Shown here one piece after another: positions 44,401-52,976 of a stretch of 64,000 nucleotides of DNA (the stretch's first letter is position 1; every line of letters begins with the position of its first letter). This DNA comes from Nitzschia sp. pyKryTriq1 (taxonomy: Eukaryota > Bacillariophyta > Bacillariophyceae > Bacillariales > Bacillariaceae), in assembly GCA_956465555.1 (NCBI GenBank), contig OY101121.1:124001-188000 (forward strand), in the 5' to 3' direction. The notes under the pieces were generated by a model. It saw only the letters and a list, made by a program, of their open reading frames with translations, did not search any database and had not been told where the DNA came from. The position numbers were made by a program, and so were the translations under genes.

Positions 44401-44667
44401 TTGTATTTGGGGAGACGCACATCTGGATCCATCGAGATCGGAACCCCCTCCTTAAGCGGTCGGGATGCTTCTATGTTTCGATTGTCCTTGGTGGCCAATC
44501 CGTTCGGTGGTAGTACTATGGGCGTTTCTAGCCAGCAGTGTATTCGGATTCAAGTATCTTTCGAGAGTGAGACAGTGCCAACCACGAGCCCGCTCGATGC
44601 CACTATTCACATCCCATATGGAGAGACTTCTCGAACTATTCCCTTGTCCTTTGCTTCCGGTGCGTAG
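41413..44667 (+). CDS. Surface sulfatase fused to DUF285 (BspA-like) repeats
   Basis: A 1,084-residue single-exon protein. Residues 5-25 form a signal anchor or signal peptide, followed by a Ser-Thr repeat. About 105-250 carries DUF285-type repeats (FNANVSAWDVSNAQYMEDMFHQA, LSSWQVRKVRKFNGMF, HWDVSSGRQFRNMF), a module common in diatom and bacterial surface proteins. A Thr/Pro/Asp linker (about 290-400, TDPPTD units) leads to a type I sulfatase from about 404. Its metal site includes Asp413 (LITDQQ) and Asp756-His757 (TSDHGEMLGAHGD). Cys461 in CAPAR is the residue converted to formylglycine, so the enzyme looks active. It should cleave sulfate esters outside the cell or in the secretory path, perhaps on sulfated polysaccharides; the substrate is unknown. 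Confidence 0.92.
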   Translation: MKTTVLFGVITLIGLVLLILSRIVWKDDDDAGSRASTSTSTSTSTSTGESTSASSTAIDTPSTTARSFEYLAFETDADLTEAVDTYLANDGRLLDLLQRYGPLPDWNVKQVLNFNSLFNANRNPRAASFNANVSAWDVSNAQYMEDMFHQATLFNRDLSSWQVRKVRKFNGMFEGAYSFQGAGLQHWDVSSGRQFRNMFANTPSLSPELDLRQWNLTQAVDTNSMFWGSAFGGTAPQNDLCHWRLQLSSAKTQADVHAMFLYSACPHPDGNLTLDPSVEGAFCVSCAANTVPPTGSPTSFTLTDPPTYDSTPTLTPTDKMPTLSPTMFPVTDPPTDTITPTLTFISFPVMDPPTDIAPIVVPTLPPVATPTTAEPTLPPQEQQEQTENSPSSSSSSTSSNKTKRPNVLFLITDQQRFDTLRFVQDEMEIYGNVTKIETPNLDRLAQEGAYFRKAYCQCSVCAPARTTLRTGCTVERTGIQHNDLITEYTRSSLFTERVESLKGLDQLLKEHGGYESEYYGKWHVPDVLYADSVKYNDYNYDQDTHTFTTDSLERKTMRFLDFHQRKGHINEDLDPGMQRDTFSQSPYTPIPLDPRHQKPTGTELHTTNGFQGWQTTQPNVLGVNKYDANYTNSWYIADMAGRALDRLVANADTTPFFLTVSFHNPHPPMVPALKHWEPYRQQQDRLFVSHNLYDDMLNSDYDHISRVEPKYRDRNLIQEWTSLYYALITEIDELIGNLLEKLKDQASNTLIVFTSDHGEMLGAHGDREKNNFYEEAARVPLLLSFPGTIPPKTEVNDLVSHLDVAATILDYVGLSDVDESDGSSLRSLVEGQRYNAMHDEGIVVAEWDYRKPLATDEFVLERRIDDRPSLMIRKDDWKLMVHKDSDSHEFDMMFDLKEDPFELHNLLGSNGPTASVETIQVAEHLRCLLMEWMERMDGEQGYYSSPSANYGEGSGDIEELRQRQPWPALDFWTSHANGIVFQPPVSKDGRFVRNEYLYLGRRTSGSIEIGTPSLSGRDASMFRLSLVANPFGGSTMGVSSQQCIRIQVSFESETVPTTSPLDATIHIPYGETSRTIPLSFASGA

Positions 44668-44799
44668 ATGGCGACGTCCCGGATTCTTGAGCAACCCACG
44701 CACTCCACACGGGAAGAATCCTGTCTCTGCCCTTTAGTTGTCTTATTGCCCCACGATCTATCGCTGTATAAGATAAAGGCATCGAAGAAAAAAATGTCG

Positions 44800-45540
44800 T
44801 CACCAGCCACCGAGCAAGCTTCTTCTACGAAGACAATTTCGCTCGTTTTCTGCGACTGCCATTCGTTGCCCCAATAGCTCTGCCTTGGCACGAACCTGCC
44901 GATTTTCCGCGTCGAGAGTATTCAGCTCCGCAGCTAGCTGTTTATTTTGTTGCCGCTCTAGTTGTAAGGACTGTTCCAACATTTTATTCTCAATCTCCAA
45001 CTGTACGATTTGTGTTTCTCCATGCACTGCTATTGCTTTGAGTGACCCGAGCTCAGCGGTCACAGCACGAAGGGCCACAAGAGCTGAGTGTTCTCGCATG
45101 ACCTCTTGAAGATGACGCATGGCCCGCCTTTGTTCTCGCCATGTATCTTCGATGATGCTGATACCTTCGGCCAATCGAGATTTACTCGTCATTCTTCGTA
45201 GTTCGTCTTGATACAACAAAGCAACAGCACGGTGTCGAATGGCTTCCTGCTCAGCCATTCGGATACGCTGTTCCATTTGTTGGAAAAGGACTGGTTGGTG
45301 TTTCGTGCTTTGAGAGTCCAACCACAATGCAGTCCTCGTACCATCGATTTGGATTGCAGTCTTCTGGTCGTCATCCTTACCGCTCAACGGTGGGCCCTCC
45401 ATGACATTGTTGCCGCCTTTGACGAGCTTATGTTGCTGCGAACACAACAATGACAATGAATCCAGATCATCCAGAACAGAGACAGGGCTACTATGTGTAC
45501 CGGTACGTTCCGCCATTCTACTCGTGCTCGTACCTGTCAT
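44800..45540 (-). CDS. Coiled-coil protein, function unknown
   Basis: A 246-residue protein with no recognised catalytic domain. From about residue 80 to 240 it is almost entirely predicted coiled coil, with heptad-like Leu and Gln/Glu spacing (MEQRIRMAEQEAIRHRAVAL, MLEQSLQLERQQNKQLAAEL, VRAKAELLGQRMAVAENER). The N-terminal 75 residues are polar. No signal or membrane segment is seen. It converges on the sulfatase gene (stops 132 bp apart). The ATG at 45540 is the first; Met9 is an alternative start. Confidence 0.7.
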   Translation of the reverse strand: MTGTSTSRMAERTGTHSSPVSVLDDLDSLSLLCSQQHKLVKGGNNVMEGPPLSGKDDDQKTAIQIDGTRTALWLDSQSTKHQPVLFQQMEQRIRMAEQEAIRHRAVALLYQDELRRMTSKSRLAEGISIIEDTWREQRRAMRHLQEVMREHSALVALRAVTAELGSLKAIAVHGETQIVQLEIENKMLEQSLQLERQQNKQLAAELNTLDAENRQVRAKAELLGQRMAVAENERNCLRRRSLLGGW

Positions 45541-46011
45541 TCGAAGTCCTTTGTCGAGAAGTCAAAGTTTTGCGGCAGCAAGAATGAAATACGCAGGTGC
45601 AACCGCTGTCACTTGCCATCCCACGTTCTTTCTCTTGGCGGTTCAAGGTCATAATGCAATCATGTTGTTGCATCATTATTGCGATTTGACTTATTATTTT
45701 CGATTTTTCGTCCGGCACGGCCCAAAATTGTGGCGTTGACTTTGTTACGTACCAAATACGTACCGGTACGGTCCTACATATTGTTTTCTCGTCGCGTTTT
45801 TCTCGTGGCTACAAATTGTATCTCATTTTTACTGACTCGGGACGCGTCAAAACCAGCCTGTCGCTCAACTGGTAAAGGGCCTTCGTAAACGCCTTTGGCC
45901 TCTCTCATAAGATCGCCATTTTTTTTATTACTAACGCTCGTCCTCTATTCCTTATTCCAAATTCATCAAGATTCTTCACCAGGAACGATGTTGTTCCATA
46001 GGATTTCTTCT
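45541..46011. other. Intergenic region with a tRNA-like half element
   Basis: Contains a segment at 45856-45895 resembling the 5' half of a tRNA-Thr(CGU), followed by a T8 run at 45919-45926. No T arm can be found. Otherwise there are only GTACCGGTACGG words near 45758. Confidence 0.4.
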
Positions 46012-47211
46012 CTACTGCTGGTCTTCTTCAAGAAGTAGACCATGGAGAGTAGCTAGAACTGCATCACCAAGATTGCCCCCGCCTGCCGTTTCACTGAGTT
46101 GGTAGCCTCCTTCGAGTCCCAATGCAATTGGGATACTCCTTCTCGTAGTCGCGTCCCATCTTCCATTTTCTTTGAGATACATTCTCAATTTTGTTATCAT
46201 TGATCCATAGTCCTGTACCATAAGGCCGACGCTGGCCAACTCATCACTGTCCAGAGCATCGTACCCAGCACAAATCAGAACGAGATCGGGTTGCCAGTCC
46301 TCCGATATTACGAATGGCAGCACATGCTTCTCAAATTTGTCTCTATAGCCACAGCTCCATGTAGTATCCGCAATAATGGGTATGGTGAGGATATTGTTGT
46401 GGTCGCCGCTGACTTTCAACTTTGTTCCGAGATAGGGAAATGCCGGCGTTTGATGAATAGAAACGTATCTTGCTCGATGATATTTCTGAAGCATGTTCGC
46501 TACTCCTTGGCCGTAATGCACGTCCCAATCAAAGATTGAGATTTTCAGACTAGGATTGGACTCCATGGCATGAATGGCGGCTGCTGCCGCAAAATTTACC
46601 AAGCAAAAACCATTCGCCGTTTCAAATGTGGCATGGTGACCAGGAGGACGAGTCAAGGCCATGGCGGAGCGTTGTTCCAGAGCATGATTCACCACACGGA
46701 TCCAGGCAGCCGTCGCCCGAAGACAAATATCATAAGACTCGGTCGTGACATAGGTATCCTCATCGATGTTGCCAACAAATCCCAATGGATCTCGACCATC
46801 CTCAATTCTTCGTTGACGTGATTGTCGACATCGTGTCTCTAAACTCTGAACGAGTTCGGGCTCATGCGCTTTGAGGAGCATCTCTCTTGCATGGCTCAAT
46901 TCTTCTATAGAAAATGGATCTCGACGAATTTCCCCCTCTTCATCACAGTCGTCACCATTGATTTGTGGAGCGCCCCTCCCCGGCGATGCTGAAAGAGGAG
47001 CGACATCAATGAGTTGAATCCCAGATTGGCCTCTTAATTTCTTTACACAAAAGTCAATACGGGCTGGTTGTTCCGGATGGTAGTTGATATTTCGATGCAA
47101 ATGGTTGGACGAATCAAACAGTACTTGAATTCCCCACGCAGAATGCTGTGCCAGAACAATGAAAGAATGGACAAGTGTGCAGAGAATCCCGGCACGGAGA
47201 TTAGTTGGCAT
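46012..47211 (-). CDS. Class II-type histone deacetylase with N-terminal signal
   Basis: A 399-residue zinc hydrolase of the histone deacetylase family. The catalytic His pair is in RPPGHHA (192-193). The zinc ligands are Asp230 and His232 in FDWDVHYG and Asp318 in AGYDALDSD, and the family end motif LEGGYQL is present. The site has Tyr233 where many members have a second His, and all metal ligands are intact. The first 25 residues form a hydrophobic signal (LCTLVHSFIVLAQ) ending HSA-WGI. An aromatic residue directly after the cleavage site would fit diatom plastid import, with Trp as a rarer variant of Phe. The deacetylase core begins almost at once, so the transit part would be minimal. Substrates may be acetylated plastid proteins rather than histones; that is inference. 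Intronless. Confidence 0.88.
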   Translation of the reverse strand: MPTNLRAGILCTLVHSFIVLAQHSAWGIQVLFDSSNHLHRNINYHPEQPARIDFCVKKLRGQSGIQLIDVAPLSASPGRGAPQINGDDCDEEGEIRRDPFSIEELSHAREMLLKAHEPELVQSLETRCRQSRQRRIEDGRDPLGFVGNIDEDTYVTTESYDICLRATAAWIRVVNHALEQRSAMALTRPPGHHATFETANGFCLVNFAAAAAIHAMESNPSLKISIFDWDVHYGQGVANMLQKYHRARYVSIHQTPAFPYLGTKLKVSGDHNNILTIPIIADTTWSCGYRDKFEKHVLPFVISEDWQPDLVLICAGYDALDSDELASVGLMVQDYGSMITKLRMYLKENGRWDATTRRSIPIALGLEGGYQLSETAGGGNLGDAVLATLHGLLLEEDQQ

Positions 47212-48031
47212 TCTTTTGGATGAGAGCCAGTGAGTAGTGTGGAGCTGGGATATCGAGGAGTGCTTGTCGGTCGATGCTATCTCTGATTTACAAGTGTACC
47301 TGTTGCGGAATAGGAATGGGAGTTCATACTGTAATGCCTACGACGAGTATGCATGGGGTATCCATGATCCATGCCGGTACCGTACCAGTACCACGTACCG
47401 TACGAATAATAATTCATTCGATAGATCGTCCACCGTCGACAAAAATTGTGACGACATTTTTCACATCATTCAAGAATCTTCATGAATGAAGGACAGATAA
47501 TGATCATTCGACTATTGCGACTCCATGACAAAACCACATCTTTAGAATATATCTACCAGGGTTTTACAGTACCAGGTATTGGTACCGGTACATCATACAT
47601 ACCGCGGTACACAGCAGGTACGGCAGCGACTAACAGGTATGTGTACAGTACCGGTACGCCTGCACGATCTCCTCTGAAATACATATGTAGACAAAACAAT
47701 GACGCCTTGCGGTATTATTACAGTAACGGTAAAAGGCCATATTACGTGGTACAGTTAACGGTACAATACACAATACACAATACCCGCCTTCCCACTTTTC
47801 ACTTTTGCGACAACAAATTCGTTTGCAGCTACAGTACGCACCCATACTGTATCAGGTATGGTACCAGGTACCGGTACCGCCGGTATGTCATCTCCCACTC
47901 GCACCTGTCGCTGCCGACAGTACTTGTACCAGTACTCTACAAGTACTCGGGCACCTGATAGACTAACCCTTACAGGTATTGATAAAACAACAAAGCAACG
48001 CAAGGCAAACCATACTGGTACCGGCAAGGGA
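47212..48031. other. Intergenic region with the densest GTAC/CCGG palindromes
   Basis: From about 47370 to 48025 the sequence is crowded with GGTACCGGTAC-type words (47583, 47650, 47865) and CAATACACAATACACAATAC units (about 47763-47783). Plus-strand open frames here simply translate these repeats (YRYRR, GTGTS) and are not taken as genes. Confidence 0.6.
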
Positions 48032-48304
48032 ATGATCATACCCGGTTCTCATAAAGAAATACGAAAATGGATGGCTACGTTAACCGTGACTTCTCTGATG
48101 GCGATCGCGGTGTTGCATCAAACCACTAGAATTCCAGCCGATTTCTCGGATTATTCCGTGGTTCACTCAGACTTTTCTACGAGTACTGCAGGTACTCTTT
48201 CAGCGCTTGGGTACAAGTACTGTCTCGAGTACGATGGCAGTTCTACAACCAACACTAACTTGACAGGCCAGATGCATCTTGGAAACAAGACATCTGATCG
48301 GCAA

Positions 48305-48337
<33 letters not shown>

Positions 48338-49309
48338 GTGAGTACGAGTACGAGTATGCAGGATGAGGGGGGACAAGCTTGCTCGCCCAATTCATCAGTT
48401 CATGGCACTGATACAGAAGACATCATTCGAATCGCTACCACTTTGGATCAAAATTATTTTGATTTGGTCTTCCCCTCGTGGCTTCATGCGCTATCACGAT
48501 CCAATAGCCGCAAGAACCTGGCGCTTTACATTTTAACCGTGGAGCTATCCCCCAGGCAACGATGCTTGATACGGACAGTTGTGAAACTGTGGCTTCCTCT
48601 TGCAGAGGTCTATACAATTCCCTTCGACACGGCCGAGTTTCAGACCCACTACACCAACAAGGGAAAACATATATCCATCTCGACCCAATCACGACTGCGA
48701 CTTCCGTCGCTCCTTCCATGTGTGGACAAGATTGCATGGATTGATTTGGATGCATTTGTTGTGCGATCTTTGAAGGACTTTTGGAGCTACCCTGTGGCTC
48801 CATGTGGCATCACGGCGCGATTGGACAATGTCAGGTACTTGAATCTCGCTGATTTACCCAATGACATCAAGTGGCACGATGCCTATGGATACAGCTTCAA
48901 TGCAGGAGTTCTATTGTTGAGTTTGGACACGTTAAGACGATCCGGCTTTGAAGAGAACATTGTTCAATATTGGGCGATTGATCTAGGATATAACGATCAA
49001 GTGGTTTTGAACATGGCGTGTAATGGGACACAGGGACTACTGAATGAGACTATGAATATGCTCATGAATACAGATTTTTCCAAGACAAAGAAACCGAATA
49101 AAAATTGGGTGACACATCTGTATTATCCTAAACCCAGAGAATGGATCATTGTCCACTTTATCAGCTCAAGAAAACCGTGGTCTTCCAATCCATCGTTTTT
49201 GCCAAATTTTAATCGAGTGTGGCACAAATACAAGCTACCCATGATCGAGGCGCTCAAGGGGAGAAGTGTATTGGAGAAGTTGATGTCATTCCTTGCTGAT
49301 GAAACTTGA
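48032..49309 (+). CDS. Glycosyltransferase family 8-like type II membrane protein
   Basis: A 425-residue Golgi-type glycosyltransferase. A transmembrane anchor lies at about 13-28 (WMATLTVTSLMAIAVL), then a low-complexity stem that includes a Met-Gly repeat from a GGTATG microsatellite (48307-48338). The catalytic domain starts near residue 135. Its metal-binding DxD is DLD (238-240) in KIAWIDLDAFVV. Downstream marks are YSFNAGVLLLSLDTLR and the C-terminal IIVHFISSRKPW, matching the GT8 HFxGxxKPW pattern. It transfers a sugar from a nucleotide donor; the acceptor is unknown. ATG 48032 places the anchor at the N-terminus; the frame is open further 5' but through GTAC repeats. Confidence 0.85.
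48307..48338. repeat. GGTATG hexanucleotide microsatellite inside the GT8 gene
   Basis: About five tandem units coding Met-Gly repeats in the stem region of the glycosyltransferase. Confidence 0.9.
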
Positions 49310-49432
49310 GGAATGTAGCTCAATGAGGATCTTTACAAAATCATAGACTTCATTATAGTACAGGCATAGCCCAGTTGCTTTTCATTGCGCTTTAATGCCA
49401 CGCACACGCAGCCATACACTCTAGAGTATTCA

Positions 49433-50425
49433 TTAGTGTCCACCCACACCATCCATACCCACCAATGCAATACCCGCGGCAATCAACAACACCCCCATCC
49501 ATCCCGTCCTAGAAAGTCGTTCTTGGAGCCAGACAGACCCCAACAAGGTTCCCACTAGAATCGAGCCTCCCACGATTATTGGAATACTCTGCGTCGCGGG
49601 AACACCCTTGCCAGATACGACAAAGGAGAGAATTTCAGCTGCTCCCACCGCCACGCCGGCTGCCACTGACCACAGAATTCCCGACTTGGTAATCAATGTT
49701 GCACTTTTACCTGAAACCATGAGTCTTTGTCCCAACCACAACAAGGATCCAATCAAGGCCGCTACAAATTGCAGGAGGACGCCGCCCAAAATTGGATCCA
49801 TAGAATCGGATGCCTTTTTAATGAATAAATTATAGAGAGCATAGGAAGTGGCACATGATACGGCCGGCAGAAGCCAACTAGAGGGAGCAATGGGCAAGAT
49901 GGTAGTCGATGCCAATAGCACCGTACTGCTGCCTCCCCGCAAGGCAGCGGCGGCGGTCGTGGTGGTCCTCGAGGCAGGTCCACGTCCTTGCCCTTGCCCT
50001 TGCCCTTGCCCTTGCCCTTGCCCTTGCCCTTGTCCCTGCTGTCGACGTCGTTCCGAGATCAATCGAGATGCCATGGAGACGGCCGCACATTGAGGTGTCA
50101 CGATGGGCGAGAATCCAAAGTAGGAGGGAGATTCGTCGATGGGGGACGGGTTGATGGCAGCATTCTTTCGATGAAAAACTCGCTTCAAAGGTTGAACATT
50201 CTGTTGCTGTGTGCCATCTGATACTCGTCGACTCGACGAAGTGGCCTTACTTCTGGCCAGAGACCGAAATAAAGGCGAGGGATCGGTCTGGTGCTGTTTG
50301 ATCACGTTCTTGTGAGGAGGTTTCATGGCAGATACAACATCATGTTCATGTTGAATCACGGCCAGCACCAGGGCAAAAAGAATCATGAAGCAGGTGGAAA
50401 TGGAACTACGGTTACTTCTCAGCAT
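49433..50425 (-). CDS. EamA/DMT-like membrane protein with Gln-Gly repeat
   Basis: A 330-residue protein from ATG 50425 (codons further 5' lack ATG). The N-terminus has a signal-like hydrophobic stretch (CFMILFALVLAVI). About 100 polar residues follow, then nine or so Gln-Gly repeats coded by a GCCCTT hexanucleotide tract (49985-50032). The C-terminal 150 residues form about five membrane helices of the drug/metabolite transporter type: SYALYNLFIKKASDSMDP, GVLLQFVAALIGSLLWL, PIIVGGSILVGTLLGSVWLQERLS, GVLLIAAGIALVGM. This is one EamA-like half rather than the ten-helix form, so it may dimerise. The substrate is unknown. It converges on the GT8 gene. Confidence 0.75.
   Translation of the reverse strand: MLRSNRSSISTCFMILFALVLAVIQHEHDVVSAMKPPHKNVIKQHQTDPSPLFRSLARSKATSSSRRVSDGTQQQNVQPLKRVFHRKNAAINPSPIDESPSYFGFSPIVTPQCAAVSMASRLISERRRQQGQGQGQGQGQGQGQGQGRGPASRTTTTAAAALRGGSSTVLLASTTILPIAPSSWLLPAVSCATSYALYNLFIKKASDSMDPILGGVLLQFVAALIGSLLWLGQRLMVSGKSATLITKSGILWSVAAGVAVGAAEILSFVVSGKGVPATQSIPIIVGGSILVGTLLGSVWLQERLSRTGWMGVLLIAAGIALVGMDGVGGH
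49985..50032. repeat. GCCCTT hexanucleotide microsatellite inside the DMT-like gene
   Basis: About eight tandem units, read on the minus strand as Gln-Gly repeats. Confidence 0.9.
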
Positions 50426-50840
50426 TGTCAGGATTGTGATTAGTTGGCTCAAGGCCTAATGGAATGGTTCCTTGTCGTTTTGATGGATATGGTTCTTTAT
50501 GTCGTGACAGCAACTTATCAACATGACATCAAATGAAAACATCAAAAGAACAAAAAAGATCGGATGGCGGATGCGGATGCGAAGGCGGGAACAGACCAGA
50601 GAACTGACGCCATACAGACGATACATAAATTCGTGACTCGAAAGATTCGTGAACGAAGGGACGAACTTGCTTCTTGTCTGACGCGAGAAAGATCGCCCAT
50701 CATTCTTTCTACAATATCGAACACGCGACAATGATGAGTCAATGGGGAATAACCTGGAGGACAAAATACGCAATAAAGAATGAACATTATTTTTGAGATA
50801 GTAGCAATCGTGATTGCTGATTCAGTATTTTAGTAGTACC
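50426..50840. other. Divergent intergenic region
   Basis: Between the DMT-like gene and the GST gene. No gene or strong motif seen. Confidence 0.6.
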
Positions 50841-51674
50841 ATGGCCGCAGCTCCCTCCATGATAAAATTGTACGGTGTTCCACTGTCGCAGCCCTTCCGA
50901 TCCGTGGCATGGACTCTGCTTCAGTTGGAGTTGCCCTTTGGGGTGGAACTCGCGGTTCCCGGAATGGCGTCAAAGATTGGAACCAAGCATGAAAACTATC
51001 GAAATCTAACTCCTCATCGATCCACACAAGTTCCTCTTTTAATTTACGAGGATGCAGCTGCCTCGTCACCCGTGGCGCTCACAGAAAGTCCAGCCATCAT
51101 GTCACATTTATGTGAACTATTCGGCCCTTCTTCTACCACTATGCCGAGTCTTTATCCCGCATCGGGTTCGGTCGCCAAAGCCAAGGTAGATTCCTATTTG
51201 CATTGGCACCATTCCAATACTCGCCAGTTTGCTAGACTCGTGCAGCCCCAACTGCGACCGGATTTAAAACTGTCTTTGTCGGAACAAGACCACATACAAT
51301 TTCAAGAGCTGTTGCAAACACTAAACTCGGGGTGGCTCAACTATGATGGCCGAAGCGATTTTTCTGTGCCCCTCTATATTGGAGGCCTGGACCATCCGAC
51401 TATTGCCGACATTCTCGCCTATGGCGAACTCTCGGCTGTCACCATGACCAATCTATTGCAAGTATCTCAGGATGACTACCCATTATTGCATACTTGGATG
51501 GCCAAAATGGCTCAACTTCCACACCACGACCACGTGCATCAGGCATTGACGACTCTCGGAGACTTGTCTGTGGAGGAAGATCCTAAATCCATTGGCAAAC
51601 GACTTGGAGCTGCCACCAAAGCGGGAATGCAGGGGATTGCGGACGCTCAAGCGAGTTACTCGTCTGGAGATTAA
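50841..51674 (+). CDS. Glutathione S-transferase
   Basis: A 277-residue cytosolic-type GST. The N-terminal thioredoxin fold starts IKLYGVPLSQPFRSVAWTLLQL, where Ser or Tyr near residues 11-16 would activate glutathione. It has the glutathione-binding cis-proline (STQVPLLIYED) and the ALTESPAIMSHLCE helix. A C-terminal all-helical domain follows (KAKVDSYLHWHHSNTRQFARL, PTIADILAYGELSAV). It conjugates glutathione to electrophiles or acts as a peroxidase; the class looks theta-like. The start at ATG 50841 has a favourable ACCATGG context. No targeting signal, intronless. Confidence 0.88.
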   Translation: MAAAPSMIKLYGVPLSQPFRSVAWTLLQLELPFGVELAVPGMASKIGTKHENYRNLTPHRSTQVPLLIYEDAAASSPVALTESPAIMSHLCELFGPSSTTMPSLYPASGSVAKAKVDSYLHWHHSNTRQFARLVQPQLRPDLKLSLSEQDHIQFQELLQTLNSGWLNYDGRSDFSVPLYIGGLDHPTIADILAYGELSAVTMTNLLQVSQDDYPLLHTWMAKMAQLPHHDHVHQALTTLGDLSVEEDPKSIGKRLGAATKAGMQGIADAQASYSSGD

Positions 51675-51939
51675 GATAAAACGATTTTCATAATTCGAGC
51701 CAATCTATTCTATTGCTTGTTTTATCGTTCCATGCTGCCGCTCATTGGTTTACCATTTCAAAAATAGTTGTTTGGAATTTGTTCTGCGCAGCACTAGACA
51801 TTAAAAGAATGCTTCAGAATCAATCGTACTCGTACAGTTCGTATTCGCACTGCACTGTCGATTCACTCAAGAGCGATTTGAGAGCACCGCAACTATCATG
51901 CTCGTCCCCGGTTCCTCACCTACATCCCCGCAAATGTCA

Positions 51940-52416
51940 TCATTTCTGTTGTGATTCTTCCGTGGCTTCGTCGTCACGCACGCCGTTTATCACCCAGCAA
52001 GAGTCGTGCTTTTCAAGTCCTATTTTGGGATAGTATTCGACAGCTGCCGGTGCAGCATTCAACACCAAGTTCGTGTGCAAACCCGCATGTTGGTGAGAAG
52101 ATTGTAACAATCGTTTCCCAATCCCTCGCCTTTGATAGGCGGAATCAACTGCCAGATCGGAGAGGTAGGTGCAAAACGAAAAATCCGAAATGGATCGAGC
52201 GACGCCAATCAACCTCGTACCGTGTCGCGCCGTGACCAAGACGCTAGCATTTTCAATCATGCCTTGCATGGTTTTCAAATCATGAATTGGACGTCGTTCT
52301 CCCAAGGTTGACCGTTGCAACAAGTCGACGAATTCCTGGGGAGACAACTGGGGTTCCAATTGAAATGAAATAGGGGCGGCCTCGGAAATTGCAGTCGTGG
52401 CTTCTTGGGTGCTCAT
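51940..52416 (-). CDS. GNAT-family N-acetyltransferase
   Basis: A 158-residue acetyl-CoA-dependent acetyltransferase. The acetyl-CoA pyrophosphate loop is QRRGIGKRLL (about 95-104), preceded by the beta-4 strand YLSDLAVDSAY and followed by NLVLNAAPAAVEYYPKIGLEKHD, the usual motif B with Tyr. The substrate is unknown. ATG 52416 is the first in frame; the GTG 18 bp upstream was not used. It converges on the GST gene with 265 bp between. Confidence 0.85.
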   Translation of the reverse strand: MSTQEATTAISEAAPISFQLEPQLSPQEFVDLLQRSTLGERRPIHDLKTMQGMIENASVLVTARHGTRLIGVARSISDFSFCTYLSDLAVDSAYQRRGIGKRLLQSSHQHAGLHTNLVLNAAPAAVEYYPKIGLEKHDSCWVINGVRDDEATEESQQK

Positions 52417-52976
52417 GGTAGTCGTAGTACCCACTTGAAGTACTCGTGATATTTCGTTCCAGTAAGCGGCTTCTACTGTTCAATATCTTCAATATCAATA
52501 CTCGTATTGACTATCATAGAATGCAAACAGCAGCAAACAGAAAGTCCAAAAGTGAAAGATGTGCTTCACGCTTCACAATTCACAACCATGTACTCGTACT
52601 CTGTCCTTGCATATTATGCAGCAAAACAAAATTATATTATGCGAGATGCGAGAGGATAAAACCGGCCCCTCATTTTTCTGCAACGTGTGACGTGGAACAT
52701 TTTGTCTGTGCACGGTCACCTACCATGAAATACGGTCGTCAAACAGACAAACCTACTGCAGACGTGCGCCACTCAACCCCAGCACGCAACAAAGCGAAAT
52801 TATTAGTAGTACACGTAGTGACGCGCGGATGACGTATTTGAAGATCACAACATCACAAGACGCGAGAAAGATTATTTGAATATCAGATATCGGATGGCAG
52901 TTCGTTTGTCACAACTTGCAACTTACACCGTACTCGTAGTCTACAGTAAGCCAGAAACACCCCCACAGTCAAAGCC
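52417..52976. other. Divergent intergenic region with CRE-like words
   Basis: Upstream of the lumenal coiled-coil gene. TGACGT at 52688, TGACGC at 52819 and TGACGT at 52830 lie 140-290 bp before its start. No gene seen. Confidence 0.55.
52688..52835 (+). promoter_or_regulatory. Three TGACG(T/C) CRE-like elements
   Basis: TGACGT (52688-52693), TGACGC (52819-52824) and TGACGT (52830-52835). Diatom CO2/cAMP-responsive elements have these core words, often in threes, upstream of CO2-regulated plastid genes. The link is inferred from sequence and position. Confidence 0.35.

Noticed and set aside
47482-47958. 158-codon plus-strand frame upstream of the GT8 gene
   Set aside because: Its peptide is mostly translated GTACCGGTA and CAATAC repeats.
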